Shown here piece after piece: positions 56,169 through 64,000 of a stretch of 64,000 nt of DNA (position 1 is its first letter; each line of letters starts with the position of its first letter). A model generated the notes under the pieces. It did not search any database, was not told the origin of the DNA, and saw nothing but the letters and a program-made list of their open reading frames with translations. Source of the stretch: Acidimangrovimonas pyrenivorans (lineage in GTDB: Bacteria > Pseudomonadota > Alphaproteobacteria > Rhodobacterales > Rhodobacteraceae); NCBI RefSeq assembly GCF_042643245.1, contig NZ_JBHRSK010000012.1, positions 7,402 to 71,401 of the forward strand, given 5' to 3'. The position numbers and the translations under genes were made by a program.

Positions 56169-57316
56169 GCGAAATAATCCGTCAGGATGCGGGTATAGAT
56201 CGCCTTGAGCTGGTGGATCAGCTCGACCTCGACCCGCTCGTCGACCTGGTGCATGGTCTTGCCGACCAGGCCGAACTCGACCACCGGGCAGTGGTCCTTG
56301 ACGAAGCGCGCGTCCGAGGTGCCGCCGGTCGTCGACAGCTCGGGCCTGCGCCCGGTCTCGGCCTGAACCGCGCCGGCGACCAGCGTCGACAGATCGCCCG
56401 GAGGCGTCAGGAAGCTCTCGCCAGAGATCCGGGTGGTGATCGAGATCTCGACCCCGGTCTCCTCCTGCACCTTCCTGGCCTCGGTCCAGAGCCAGTCGGT
56501 CAGCGACTGGCCGCTATGGCTGTCGTTGAAGCGGATGTTGACGCTGGCGCGGCAGGCGGCGGGGATGACGTTGTTGGCCGGGTTGCCGGTGTCGATGGTG
56601 GTGATCGCCAGGGTCGAGGGATCGAAATGCTCGGTGCCCTGGTCGAGCTCGTGGCTGGCCAGCCGGTCCATCAGCCGGACCATGGCGGTCAGCGGGTTCT
56701 TCGCCCGGTGGGGATAGGCCGAGTGGCCCTGCACGCCGCGGGCGGTGAAATGGGCGGTCATCGAGCCGCGGCGGCCGATCTTGATCATCTCGCCCATCAC
56801 GTTCGGGCAGGTCGGTTCGCCGACAAGGCAGACCGCCATGCGCTCGCCCTCTTTTGCCATCCAGTCGAGCAGGGCAGTGGTGCCGTCCTGGGCGTCGCCC
56901 TCCTCGTCGCCGGTGATGGCGAGGATGACGGCGCCGTCGGGCGGGGTGTCGTGGACGAAGTCGATGGCGGCGGCGGCGAAGGCGGCGACCCCGGTTTTCA
57001 TGTCGGTCGCGCCGCGGCCCCAGAGCACGCCGTCGATGATCTCGCCGCCGAACGGGTCGTGGCTCCAGTCGTCGGGATTGCCGACGGGGACGACATCGGT
57101 ATGGCCGTTGAAGCCGAAGCTGCGATTGGCGCCCTTGCGGCCCCAGCGGGCATAGAGGTTGGCGATGCCGTTGCGGTCGACCCGGTGGGTCTCGAAACCG
57201 GCGCCGGAGAGCAGTTTGTCGAGCAGGGCCAGCGCGCCGCCCTCGTTCGGCGTGACCGAGGGGCAGCGGATCAGATCGGCGCTGAGCTGGACGGGATCGA
57301 TGGGGGTATGGGCCAT
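56165..57316 (-). CDS. dapE: Succinyl-diaminopimelate desuccinylase DapE
   Basis: Zn-dependent M20 enzyme of lysine and diaminopimelate synthesis, 383 residues. Metal and catalytic motifs are FNGHTDVVPVG, GRGATDMKTG, ITGDEEGDAQDGT and LVGEPT; the C-terminal His ligand is in GKTMHQVDE. The conserved GGTSDARF is also present. The start at 57316 follows AAGGAG. The longer reading to 57544 overlaps the row of stem-loops and is not family-like. Confidence 0.96.
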   Translation of the reverse strand: MAHTPIDPVQLSADLIRCPSVTPNEGGALALLDKLLSGAGFETHRVDRNGIANLYARWGRKGANRSFGFNGHTDVVPVGNPDDWSHDPFGGEIIDGVLWGRGATDMKTGVAAFAAAAIDFVHDTPPDGAVILAITGDEEGDAQDGTTALLDWMAKEGERMAVCLVGEPTCPNVMGEMIKIGRRGSMTAHFTARGVQGHSAYPHRAKNPLTAMVRLMDRLASHELDQGTEHFDPSTLAITTIDTGNPANNVIPAACRASVNIRFNDSHSGQSLTDWLWTEARKVQEETGVEISITTRISGESFLTPPGDLSTLVAGAVQAETGRRPELSTTGGTSDARFVKDHCPVVEFGLVGKTMHQVDERVEVELIHQLKAIYTRILTDYFA

Positions 57317-57430
57317 GGCGCTCTCCTTGGGGCAACGGCCAAGGGGTAGCGCCGGGGCGCGGCGGGTGCAATCGGTGTTGGGGTGAAGGTGGGACAAGCG
57401 GCCGGCGGTTGTGCAATGCCTGAGGGCGCG

Positions 57431-57576
57431 CGCCCGCCGTGGGGCGGGCGGACGCGTGCCCGGCGGTGCCCGCCGGGCGATCCATTGGAACCGTCGCGCC
57501 CGAAATTCTCGGCCGACCGCAGCCGGGTGGGCCGGAGACAGCACGGCGCCCGCCTCCGGTGCGAAGGGGCGGGCGC
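57431..57576. other. Three consecutive perfect GC stem-loops
   Basis: Stem 1: CGCCCGCC/GGCGGGCG (57431-57450, loop GTGG). Stem 2: GCCCGGCGG/CCGCCGGGC (57458-57478, loop TGC). Stem 3: GCGCCCGCC/GGCGGGCGC (57546-57576). They lie between the aldehyde dehydrogenase stop and the dapE start, both on the minus strand. No U-tracts follow. Apart from these, the 293-nt gap holds no gene that I can see. Confidence 0.65.
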
Positions 57577-57609
57577 GACCCGATCCAGGCCGGGGGAAGT
57601 CTCGTGCGC

Positions 57610-59058
57610 CTACTCGGCGGCTTCCGAGCCCCAGCCCGAGATCGCCTTGACCTCGAGGAATTCCTCGATGCCCCAGACGCCGCCCTCGCGGGCGCGGCCC
57701 GAGGCCTTGACGCCGCCGAAGGGAGCGCCGGCGCCGCGCGACTGGCCGTTCATCTCGACCATGCCCGAGCGCAGCTTGCGCGCCATGCGGTTGCGCTTGG
57801 CGCCGTCCTGGCTCTGGACGTAGTTGGTCAGCCCGTAGGGCGTGTCGTTGGCGATGCGCAGCGCGTCGGCCTCGTCCTCGAAGCGGATCATCGACAGCAC
57901 CGGGCCGAAGATTTCCTGCTGGGCGATGGTCATGTCGTTGGTGACATCGGCGAAGACGGTCGGGCGGACGAAATAGCCGCGGTTCAGCCCCTCCGGCCGG
58001 CCCGGGCCGCCGGCGACCAGGCGGGCGCCCTCGTCGATGCCGGCCTGGATCAGGCCCTGGATCTTGTCGTATTGCGCCTGGCTGACCACCGGACCGATAT
58101 GGCGGCCGGAGTCATGCGCCGAAGCGACCTTCTGCGCTTCGGCGACCTCGCGCGCGATCTCGACCGCCTGGTCGTAGATCTCGGATTGCACCAGCATCCG
58201 GGTCGGGGCGTTGCAGCTTTGACCGGTGTTGTTGAAGCAATGCAGCACGCCGCGCTTGACCGCTTTCTCGTCGGCATCGGCGAAGACCACGTTGGCGCCC
58301 TTGCCGCCTAGTTCGAGGCAGACCCGCTTGAGGCTGTCGGCCGCCGCCTTGGTGATGGCGATGCCGGCGCGGGTCGAACCGGTGAAGGAGATCATCTCGA
58401 CGTCCGGGTGGGTCGAAAGCTGGGTGCCGACCCCGGCACCGTCGCCGTTGACCAGGTTGAACACGCCCGCCGGCACCCCGGCCTCGTCCAGGATCTCGGC
58501 GAACAGCATCGAGGAGAGCGGCGCGATCTCGGAGGGCTTGTGCACCATGGTGCAGCCGGCCAGCAGCGCCGGGATCACCTTGAGCGTGACCTGGTTCATC
58601 GGCCAGTTCCACGGCGTGATCAGGCCGACGACGCCGATCGGCTCCATCGCGATCCGGTCGTTCGGCGCGTGCGGGCCGAGCGGGCGGAGAAACTCGATCT
58701 GGTCGATGGCGCGGAGGAAATTCTTGATGTGGAAGGAGCCGGACGTCACCTGCTGCTGCCGCGCCATGTCGATCGGCGCGCCCATCTCGAGGCTGATCGC
58801 CTGGGCCATGTCCTCGGCCCGGGCATTGTAGACCTCGAGGATCTTCTCGACCACGGCCTTGCGTTCGGCCGGGCTGGTCTGCGACCAGCTTTCGAAGGCG
58901 GCCTTGGCGGCGGCGACGGCGGCATCGGTATCGGCCTGGCCACCGAGCGAGATCGTCGCGCAAGGCTCCTCGGTCGAGGGATCGATTACCTCGAAATCAT
59001 GCGCCACGGCCGGGGCGACCCACTGTCCGTTGATGTAGAATTCGTGCTTGCGTGTCAT
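57610..59058 (-). CDS. Aldehyde dehydrogenase family protein
   Basis: A 482-residue NAD(P)-dependent aldehyde dehydrogenase. The catalytic Cys282 is in NNTGQSCNAPTRM and the general base Glu249 in VCLELGGKGAN. Cofactor motifs ITPWNWPMNQ and VISFTGSTR-like MISFTGSTRAG are present. The substrate cannot be named. It is divergent from the peroxiredoxin gene, with about 176 nt between, and precedes the row of hairpins and dapE. Confidence 0.9.
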   Translation of the reverse strand: MTRKHEFYINGQWVAPAVAHDFEVIDPSTEEPCATISLGGQADTDAAVAAAKAAFESWSQTSPAERKAVVEKILEVYNARAEDMAQAISLEMGAPIDMARQQQVTSGSFHIKNFLRAIDQIEFLRPLGPHAPNDRIAMEPIGVVGLITPWNWPMNQVTLKVIPALLAGCTMVHKPSEIAPLSSMLFAEILDEAGVPAGVFNLVNGDGAGVGTQLSTHPDVEMISFTGSTRAGIAITKAAADSLKRVCLELGGKGANVVFADADEKAVKRGVLHCFNNTGQSCNAPTRMLVQSEIYDQAVEIAREVAEAQKVASAHDSGRHIGPVVSQAQYDKIQGLIQAGIDEGARLVAGGPGRPEGLNRGYFVRPTVFADVTNDMTIAQQEIFGPVLSMIRFEDEADALRIANDTPYGLTNYVQSQDGAKRNRMARKLRSGMVEMNGQSRGAGAPFGGVKASGRAREGGVWGIEEFLEVKAISGWGSEAAE

Positions 59059-59234
59059 TGTTGGCCTCTCATGGGATCGGGCGACACCTTGGCATCGGGG
59101 TTCGGAGGCTGCAAGCCCGGCCGGCGGCTGCGGCGGCCTGTCACCACCGCGTCATGGGGGGCTGGAATCTGGCGCCCAAACACGTATCTGTTGCGCGGTA
59201 GCCAAATTCTCATTCCAACCGGAAGGACAGACCG

Positions 59235-59885
59235 ATGGGACTGCGCATCAACGACACCGCCCCCGACTTCACCGCCGATTCGACCGAAGGCAAGATCTCC
59301 TTCCATGACTGGATCGGCGACAGCTACGCCATCCTGTTCTCGCACCCGAAGGACTTCACCCCGGTCTGCACGACCGAGTTCGGCGCCGTCGCCAGGCTCG
59401 CCGCCGAGTTCGAGAAGCGCAATACCAAGGTGATGGGCGTTTCGGTCGACAGCGTCGAAGAGCACGTCAAGTGGAAGAAGGACATCGAGGCCGTCGCCGG
59501 CGCGCCGGCCAACTTCCCGATCATCGACGACACCTCGCTGACCGTCGCCAAGCTCTACGACATGCTGCCGGCCGAGGCCTACCTGCCCGACGGCCGCACC
59601 CCGGCGGATTCGGCCACCGTGCGGACCGTGTTCATCATCGGCCCCGACAAGAAGGTGCGCCTGACCATGACCTACCCGATGTCGGTCGGCCGCAACTTCG
59701 CCGAGGTGCTGCGGGCGCTGGACGCGGTGCAGATGACCGACGGTGCGCCCTACGCCACCCCGGCCGACTGGACCCCGGGCCAGGACGTGATCGTGGCGCT
59801 GTCGGTCTCGACCGACGACGCCAAGGCCAAGTTCGGCGAGGTCGACGTCAAGCTGCCCTACCTGCGCACCATCAAGCCGCAGTAA
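59235..59885 (+). CDS. 1-Cys peroxiredoxin (Prx6 family)
   Basis: A 216-residue thiol peroxidase that reduces peroxides. The peroxidatic Cys45 is in DFTPVCTTE, and the later SVDSVEEHVKWKKDIE and FPIIDD match the Prx6 subgroup, which has a C-terminal extension and no fixed resolving Cys. No second conserved Cys is visible, supporting a 1-Cys mechanism. It is followed by a strong intrinsic terminator. It is probably cytoplasmic. Confidence 0.94.
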   Translation: MGLRINDTAPDFTADSTEGKISFHDWIGDSYAILFSHPKDFTPVCTTEFGAVARLAAEFEKRNTKVMGVSVDSVEEHVKWKKDIEAVAGAPANFPIIDDTSLTVAKLYDMLPAEAYLPDGRTPADSATVRTVFIIGPDKKVRLTMTYPMSVGRNFAEVLRALDAVQMTDGAPYATPADWTPGQDVIVALSVSTDDAKAKFGEVDVKLPYLRTIKPQ

Positions 59886-59906
59886 GGCGGCGCGCGCCCG
59901 AACAGG

Positions 59907-59934
59907 AAAGGCCCCGGTTTTCCGGGGCCTTTTT
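59907..59934 (+). terminator. Intrinsic terminator of the peroxiredoxin gene
   Basis: AGGCCCCGG (59909-59917) pairs with CCGGGGCCT (59922-59930) around a TTTT loop and is followed by TTTTC. AAA precedes it, so it could also stop leftward transcription from the convergent KpsM-like gene. Confidence 0.9.
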
Positions 59935-59966
59935 CGTTCGAGTGGCGGGTAATCGGCAGGCGACTG

Positions 59967-60788
59967 CTACCGCTTGGCGCCCCAGCTCAGCGAGGCGTAT
60001 TGACGGGTGTAGAACTCGCCCATCAGCCCGATCATCAGGCAGGCGACGCAGACATAGATCGGGTAGCTGATCGAGCTGAAATGCGGGTTGTAGTTGATGA
60101 AGATGAAGCCCCGCGCCTGGTCGATGATGTGGAACAGCGGGTTCCAGCTGAAATAGGCCAGCAACTTGGGCGTCAGCGTGTTGGCGACGAACATCTTGCC
60201 CGAGGCGATCATGTTGGCGCGGGCATAGACCAGCGCGACGATGCCGATGATCTCGGGTTGCCATGGCTTGAAGGCGCGGAACACCATGCCGATGGAGACG
60301 CCCGAGAACCAGGCCAGCAGCAGCATCCCCATCGCCTGCACCGGCTCGAAGATCGTGATCGGGTTGAAGGCGCAGTAATAGACGCCCAGCACCATCACCA
60401 TCGACAGCACCTGCAGGTAGAGCGCCCCCAGCGCCGCCCCGGCGATCGAGACGATGGTGTTCATCGGCGCGTGCTTCATCATCTGCGAGGTCGGCCCGTC
60501 CGCCCCGACCACGGCGCCCATCGCCTTGGTATGGGTGAAGAACATGAACACGCCCGACATGATGTAGAGGATATAGTCGCCGCGGATCGCGTTGCGCCGC
60601 ATCCCCAGAACCGCGAACAGGACGTAGAAGACGGCAATGGTCAGCACCGTCTGCACCATGTTCAGCAGCAGGCCGATGACCGCGTTGCCGTGGCTCTTGC
60701 GCACGTTGCGCACCGCGATGTGGTAGATCAGCTCAAGCTGACCGAACGCCGAGCGAAGCGTCGAGGGCGATTGCGCTTGCCTGAACAT
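59967..60788 (-). CDS. ABC transporter permease for polysaccharide export, KpsM-like
   Basis: A 273-residue ABC-2 type permease with about six helices, matching capsule/LPS exporters of the KpsM/RkpT group. The N-terminal amphipathic region (LELIYHIAVRNVRKSHG) and C-terminal PLFHIIDQARGFIF are typical. The ATPase partner is not in the window, and no polymerase gene is seen. I start at the ATG at 60788; the longer reading to 60842 adds an Arg-rich extension. It is convergent with the peroxiredoxin gene. Confidence 0.82.
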   Translation of the reverse strand: MFRQAQSPSTLRSAFGQLELIYHIAVRNVRKSHGNAVIGLLLNMVQTVLTIAVFYVLFAVLGMRRNAIRGDYILYIMSGVFMFFTHTKAMGAVVGADGPTSQMMKHAPMNTIVSIAGAALGALYLQVLSMVMVLGVYYCAFNPITIFEPVQAMGMLLLAWFSGVSIGMVFRAFKPWQPEIIGIVALVYARANMIASGKMFVANTLTPKLLAYFSWNPLFHIIDQARGFIFINYNPHFSSISYPIYVCVACLMIGLMGEFYTRQYASLSWGAKR

Positions 60789-60937
60789 GCCTGTTGCGAT
60801 CCTGCGTCGTCGGCCCTTGGGGCGTCGAATTCTTGCCGGCAAATCTTGCCGTTCCGGTTGCGGCGGATGATAAGTGGGCGGCCCTTTTTAATCAACCGGC
60901 GCCCGCGGTTCGCCACGGGTGCGAAGGAGAGTGACCT

Positions 60938-61735
60938 ATGGATTTCGACCGCCTGATTCCCGTTCTGCGCCGGCTTGCCCTCGAGGCTGGGGCGCGGATC
61001 ATGGAGATCTACGATGCCGACGATTTCGAGGTGCGGTCGAAATCCGATGACAGCCCGGTGACCGAGGCCGACGAGGCCGCCGACGCGCTGATCTCGGCCG
61101 GGCTGCGCGCCGAATTCCCCGACCTGACGCTGGTCACCGAGGAGCAGTCGGACACCCACGGCCACAAGGTCGACACTTTCCTGATCGTCGATCCGCTCGA
61201 CGGGACAAAGGAATTCGTCAAGCGCCGCGGCGATTTCACCGTCAACATCGCCTATGTCGAGAACGGTGTGCCGCTGCGCGGGGTGGTCTACGCTCCGGCG
61301 CGCGAACGGCTGTTCTATACCCTGGCCGATGGCAGCACGGTGGAAGAGGACGGCCCCTTCGACCGCGACACCCCCGGCGCGCTCAAGCCGCTCTCGGTTT
61401 CGGCGCCCGACAATGATGCGCTGATGGTCGTCGCCTCGAAATCGCATCGCGACCAGGCGACCGACGACTACATCGGTAAATACTCCGTGAAAGACATGAC
61501 CAGCGCCGGTTCGTCGCTGAAATTCTGCCTCGTCGCCACTGGCGAGGCCGATCTCTACCCGCGACTCGGGCGGACGATGGAATGGGACACGGCGGCGGGC
61601 GACGCGGTGCTGCGCGGCGCCGGCGGCCATGTTGTGCGCTTCGACGACCACACGCCGCTGGCCTATGGCAAGGACGGTTTCGCCAACCCGTTCTTCATCG
61701 CCTACGCCCCCGGGGTCGCGCTGAAGGAGGCGTGA
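60938..61735 (+). CDS. cysQ: 3'(2'),5'-bisphosphate nucleotidase CysQ
   Basis: Inositol-monophosphatase-fold enzyme that removes the 3' phosphate from PAP, a product of sulfotransfer and sulfate reduction, 265 residues. Metal motifs are VTEADEAADALI, LVTEEQ, DPLDGTKEFVKR and WDTAAGDAVLRGAGG. It lies beside a KDO and glycosyltransferase block, so it may also recycle PAP from polysaccharide sulfation; that is inferred. The stop overlaps the kdsB ATG (TGATG). Confidence 0.93.
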   Translation: MDFDRLIPVLRRLALEAGARIMEIYDADDFEVRSKSDDSPVTEADEAADALISAGLRAEFPDLTLVTEEQSDTHGHKVDTFLIVDPLDGTKEFVKRRGDFTVNIAYVENGVPLRGVVYAPARERLFYTLADGSTVEEDGPFDRDTPGALKPLSVSAPDNDALMVVASKSHRDQATDDYIGKYSVKDMTSAGSSLKFCLVATGEADLYPRLGRTMEWDTAAGDAVLRGAGGHVVRFDDHTPLAYGKDGFANPFFIAYAPGVALKEA

Positions 61736-62535
61736 TGAAAGTCCTCGTCGTCATCCCGGCGCGCTACGCCTCGACCCGCTATCCCGGCAAGCCGCTGGTC
61801 GCCCTGCGCGGTGCCACCGGCGAGGCCCGGTCGCTGATCCGGCGCTCGTGGGAGGCGGCGCAGGCGGTCGAGGGCATCGACCGCGTCGTCGTCGCCACCG
61901 ATGACGACCGCATCCGGGAGGCCGCCGAGGGCTTCGGCGCCGAGGTGGTGATGACCTCCGAGAGCTGCGGCAACGGCACCGAACGTTGCGCCGAGGCGCT
62001 CGACCGGCTCGGCGGCGGCTATGACATCGTCGTCAACCTGCAGGGCGACGCGCCGTTGACGCCCGCCTGGTTCATCGAGGACCTGGTCGCGGGCCTGGCC
62101 GCCGACCCGGTGGCCGAGGTCGCCACGCCGGTGCTGCGCTGCGACGGGCGGGCGCTGAACAGCCTGCTCGACGACCGCCGCGCCGGCCGCGTCGGCGGCA
62201 CCACCGCCGTATTCGGCCGCGACCGCAAGGCGCTCTACTTCTCGAAAGAGGTGATTCCCTATACGGGCCACAGCTATGGCGATGCCGAGGCGACGCCGGT
62301 CTTCCACCATGTCGGCGTCTATGCCTACCGGCCCTCGGCGCTGGCCGCCTATCCGCGCTGGGAGGCGGGGCCGCTGGAGCAGCTCGAGGGGCTGGAACAG
62401 CTGCGCTTCCTCGAGCGCGAACGGCCGGTGCTCTGCGTCGAGGTGGCGGCGCGTGGGCGCCAGTTCTGGGAGCTCAACAACCCCGAGGACGTGCCGCGGA
62501 TCGAGGCGATGCTGGCCGAGATGGGCGTGGACTGA
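61735..62535 (+). CDS. kdsB: 3-deoxy-manno-octulosonate cytidylyltransferase KdsB
   Basis: Makes CMP-KDO for lipopolysaccharide or KDO-containing capsule, 266 residues. It begins MKVLVVIPARYASTRYPGKPL and contains VATDDDRIREAAEGFGAEVVM, NLQGDAPL, and the metal-site region LNNPEDVPRIE. AAGGAGG lies before the ATG. It is coupled to cysQ and directly followed by a glycosyltransferase gene. A family variant found near capsule genes is possible. Confidence 0.92.
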   Translation: MKVLVVIPARYASTRYPGKPLVALRGATGEARSLIRRSWEAAQAVEGIDRVVVATDDDRIREAAEGFGAEVVMTSESCGNGTERCAEALDRLGGGYDIVVNLQGDAPLTPAWFIEDLVAGLAADPVAEVATPVLRCDGRALNSLLDDRRAGRVGGTTAVFGRDRKALYFSKEVIPYTGHSYGDAEATPVFHHVGVYAYRPSALAAYPRWEAGPLEQLEGLEQLRFLERERPVLCVEVAARGRQFWELNNPEDVPRIEAMLAEMGVD

Positions 62536-63780
62536 ATGGCGCCGCCCCGGGCCAGCGTTATCGTCGTCAGCCGGCACCGCCCGGCCGCGCTGCGCCGCTG
62601 CCTCGAAGGGATCGCCCAGCTCGACCATCCTGCTTTCGAAGTGATCGTCGTCGCCGACCCGGCGGCGTTGGCGACGCTGGCGCTGCTCGAGGACCGGATC
62701 AAGATGCTGGCCTTCGACGCGGCCAATATCTCGGCCGCGCGCAATGCCGGGCTGGCAATGGCAGCGGGCGAGGTCGTCGCCTTCATCGACGACGACGCGG
62801 TGCCCGAGCCGACCTGGCTGCGCCGTCTCGCCGCGCCTTTCGCGGAGCCGGGCGTGGCGGCGGCCGGCGGTTTCGTCCGTGGCCGCAACGGCATCTCGTT
62901 CCAGTGGAAGGCGATGGCGGTCGACCAGCGGGGCCGGGACGTGCCCCTGACGGTCGACGCCCATGCGGTCAGCCTGCATGACGGCGATGCCGCGCGCGCG
63001 GTCAAGACCCAGGGCACCAACATGGCCTTTCGCCGCGACGCGCTGCTGGCCATCGGCGGCTTCGACGAGGCGCTGCGCTTCTATCTCGACGAGGCGGACG
63101 TCAATCTGCGGCTGGCGGCGGCGCGGCATCGGACGGCGATCGTGCCACGGGCCCAGGTCCACCACGGTTTCCTTGCCAGTACCCGGCGCCGGGCCGACCG
63201 GGCGCCGCTGGACCTGACCGAGATCGGCGCCTCCAGCGCCGTCTTCCTGCGACGCCATGCACCCGAGGGCGAGCGGGCTGCCGCTCTGGACGCGCTACGG
63301 CAGGGGCAGCGGCGGCGGTTGATCGGGCTGATGGTCGAGGGCCGGATCGCGCCGGGCGATGTCGGCCGGCTGCTGGCCGGGCTGGAGGCCGGGATCGCCG
63401 AGGGCCGGACCCGCGCCCTGCCGGCCCTGGCGCCGCTTGCGCCCACGGCGCCGGCCTTCCTGCCCTTTCCCGGCGCCGGTCCGCGCCCCGGCCGCGTGCT
63501 GGCCGGCCGTCCCTGGGCCCGCCGGCGCCTGCGCCATGCCGCCCGCCGGGCCGTGGCCGGGGGCGCCATTGTCACCCTGTTCCGCTTCAGCCCGACCGCG
63601 CTGGCCCACCGCATGCGCTTCGACCCCGAGGGATTCTGGGAGCAGACCGGCGGCCTTTTCGGCCGCTCCGACCGCGACCAGCCGCGGTTCCGGCTGCAGG
63701 GGTTTCGCCACCGCCTGGCGCGGGAACGCGCCCGGGTCGCCGGGCTTCGCCCGCTGGACGGCAACCTGCCCGATTTCTGA
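62536..63780 (+). CDS. GT2-family glycosyltransferase
   Basis: A 414-residue glycosyltransferase. The GT-A core shows VIVVSRHRPAALRRCLEG, ISAARNAGLAMAAGEVV, and the metal-site DDD at 85-87 in FIDDDAVPEP; later GTNMAFRRDALLAIGGFDE is typical. The C-terminal 170 residues are Arg/Ala-rich and less conserved. No membrane segment is clear. It starts directly after the kdsB stop. It probably adds a sugar to a surface polysaccharide; donor and acceptor are unknown. Confidence 0.85.
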   Translation: MAPPRASVIVVSRHRPAALRRCLEGIAQLDHPAFEVIVVADPAALATLALLEDRIKMLAFDAANISAARNAGLAMAAGEVVAFIDDDAVPEPTWLRRLAAPFAEPGVAAAGGFVRGRNGISFQWKAMAVDQRGRDVPLTVDAHAVSLHDGDAARAVKTQGTNMAFRRDALLAIGGFDEALRFYLDEADVNLRLAAARHRTAIVPRAQVHHGFLASTRRRADRAPLDLTEIGASSAVFLRRHAPEGERAAALDALRQGQRRRLIGLMVEGRIAPGDVGRLLAGLEAGIAEGRTRALPALAPLAPTAPAFLPFPGAGPRPGRVLAGRPWARRRLRHAARRAVAGGAIVTLFRFSPTALAHRMRFDPEGFWEQTGGLFGRSDRDQPRFRLQGFRHRLARERARVAGLRPLDGNLPDF

Positions 63781-63946
63781 GCAGTTCCGGAAATCCGCTC
63801 GAAGAAGGGCGTTTTCTGGGCAATTGCCTTTGCACAGGGCATAGTCTTGCCGGAATCATGTTATAGACGGGGGCGCGGCGCGAACCGCGCCGTGGAATTA
63901 ACGCGGTGGCGGAGCCACCGGAGATTGCGGGCGTGGAGATTTTGCA

Positions 63947-64000
63947 ATGAAGAAAAGGGTCACGAAGGCAGTTTTCCCTGTCGCGGGATTGGGAACGCGG
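63947..64000 (+). CDS. galU: UTP-glucose-1-phosphate uridylyltransferase GalU (start only)
   Basis: Only the first 18 codons are in the window: MKKRVTKAVFPVAGLGTR, the classical GalU/nucleotidyltransferase start with the G-x-G-T-R loop. It would make UDP-glucose for surface polysaccharides, fitting the neighbours. A short hairpin GGTGGC/GCCACC (63905-63919) lies upstream. The gene runs off the right edge. Confidence 0.88.
   Translation, partial: MKKRVTKAVFPVAGLGTR

Noticed and set aside
63824..63867. Promoter-like TTGC.. and TATAGA upstream of galU
   Set aside because: No -35/-10 pair has acceptable spacing (about 9 or 26 nt instead of 16-18); also not a good sigma-54 site.

Overview
The window is one contiguous, very GC-rich and gene-dense stretch of an alphaproteobacterial chromosome. 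It most resembles the Rhodobacteraceae/Paracoccaceae (Rhodobacter/Paracoccus relatives). Supporting signs are the clustered dnaA-dnaN-recF-gyrB genes, a CcrM-type GANTC methyltransferase, a probable methylsuccinyl-CoA dehydrogenase of the ethylmalonyl-CoA pathway, strong G/C third positions, and many 1-4 nt start/stop overlaps (ATGA, GTGA, TGATG). I saw no rRNA, tRNA, CRISPR array, transposase or phage gene. The species cannot be named from this sequence alone.

Layout, left to right. 0-8.2 kb: a respiratory nitrate reductase operon, narGHJI, followed by a PpiC-type prolyl isomerase and a DUF2478 gene. 8.2-11 kb: an alpha/beta hydrolase, and an isochorismatase-like hydrolase divergent from a LysR regulator. 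11-19.4 kb: replication genes on the minus strand (dnaA, dnaN, recF, gyrB), with a VOC gene and a LysE gene coupled behind recF, and rpsT upstream of dnaA. 19.5-28.8 kb: TauE/SafE permease, Mcd, nitrilase, a reductase, recO, ispH, an AbrB-type permease, an internally shortened LysE protein, DUF3429 and rnhA. 29-34.8 kb: ccrM, rnhB, a YeeZ-like protein, an ion channel with a C-terminal zinc ribbon, an MFS exporter and a small membrane protein. 34.9-42.2 kb: leucine biosynthesis (leuB, then leuD and leuC), split by a LysR/epimerase pair, a secreted endo/exonuclease/phosphatase-fold protein and an unrecognised membrane protein. 42.5-51.1 kb: mscS, a secreted unknown, rsfS, rlmH, a DUF2161 nuclease-like gene, gpmI, an EnvC-like protein, ctpA and rppH. 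51.2-59 kb, minus strand: a CDP-alcohol phosphatidyltransferase, a lytic transglycosylase, rnr, an acetyltransferase, dapE and an aldehyde dehydrogenase. 59.2-64 kb: a 1-Cys peroxiredoxin, then a surface-polysaccharide block (KpsM-like permease, cysQ, kdsB, a GT2 glycosyltransferase, start of galU).

Most genes are ordinary housekeeping genes. The less expected signals are non-coding. (1) A dispersed intergenic repeat has six locations: a GC hairpin joined to a GGAGTATTT..GCAAAG.TGAA tail. It sits between convergent, tandem and divergent genes, and one copy appears to supply the recF ribosome-binding site. (2) An AT-rich patch between ccrM and rnhB carries two 8/9 matches to the DnaA box and three GANTC sites. 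The region upstream of dnaA also has grouped GANTC sites. Together they suggest a DnaA/CcrM regulatory link. (3) Short upstream ORFs precede leuC and rsfS. (4) A hairpin contains both stop codons of a convergent gene pair. (5) Three perfect GC stem-loops lie in a row beside the aldehyde dehydrogenase gene. I found no gene cluster that looks like a wholly new defence or biosynthetic system.
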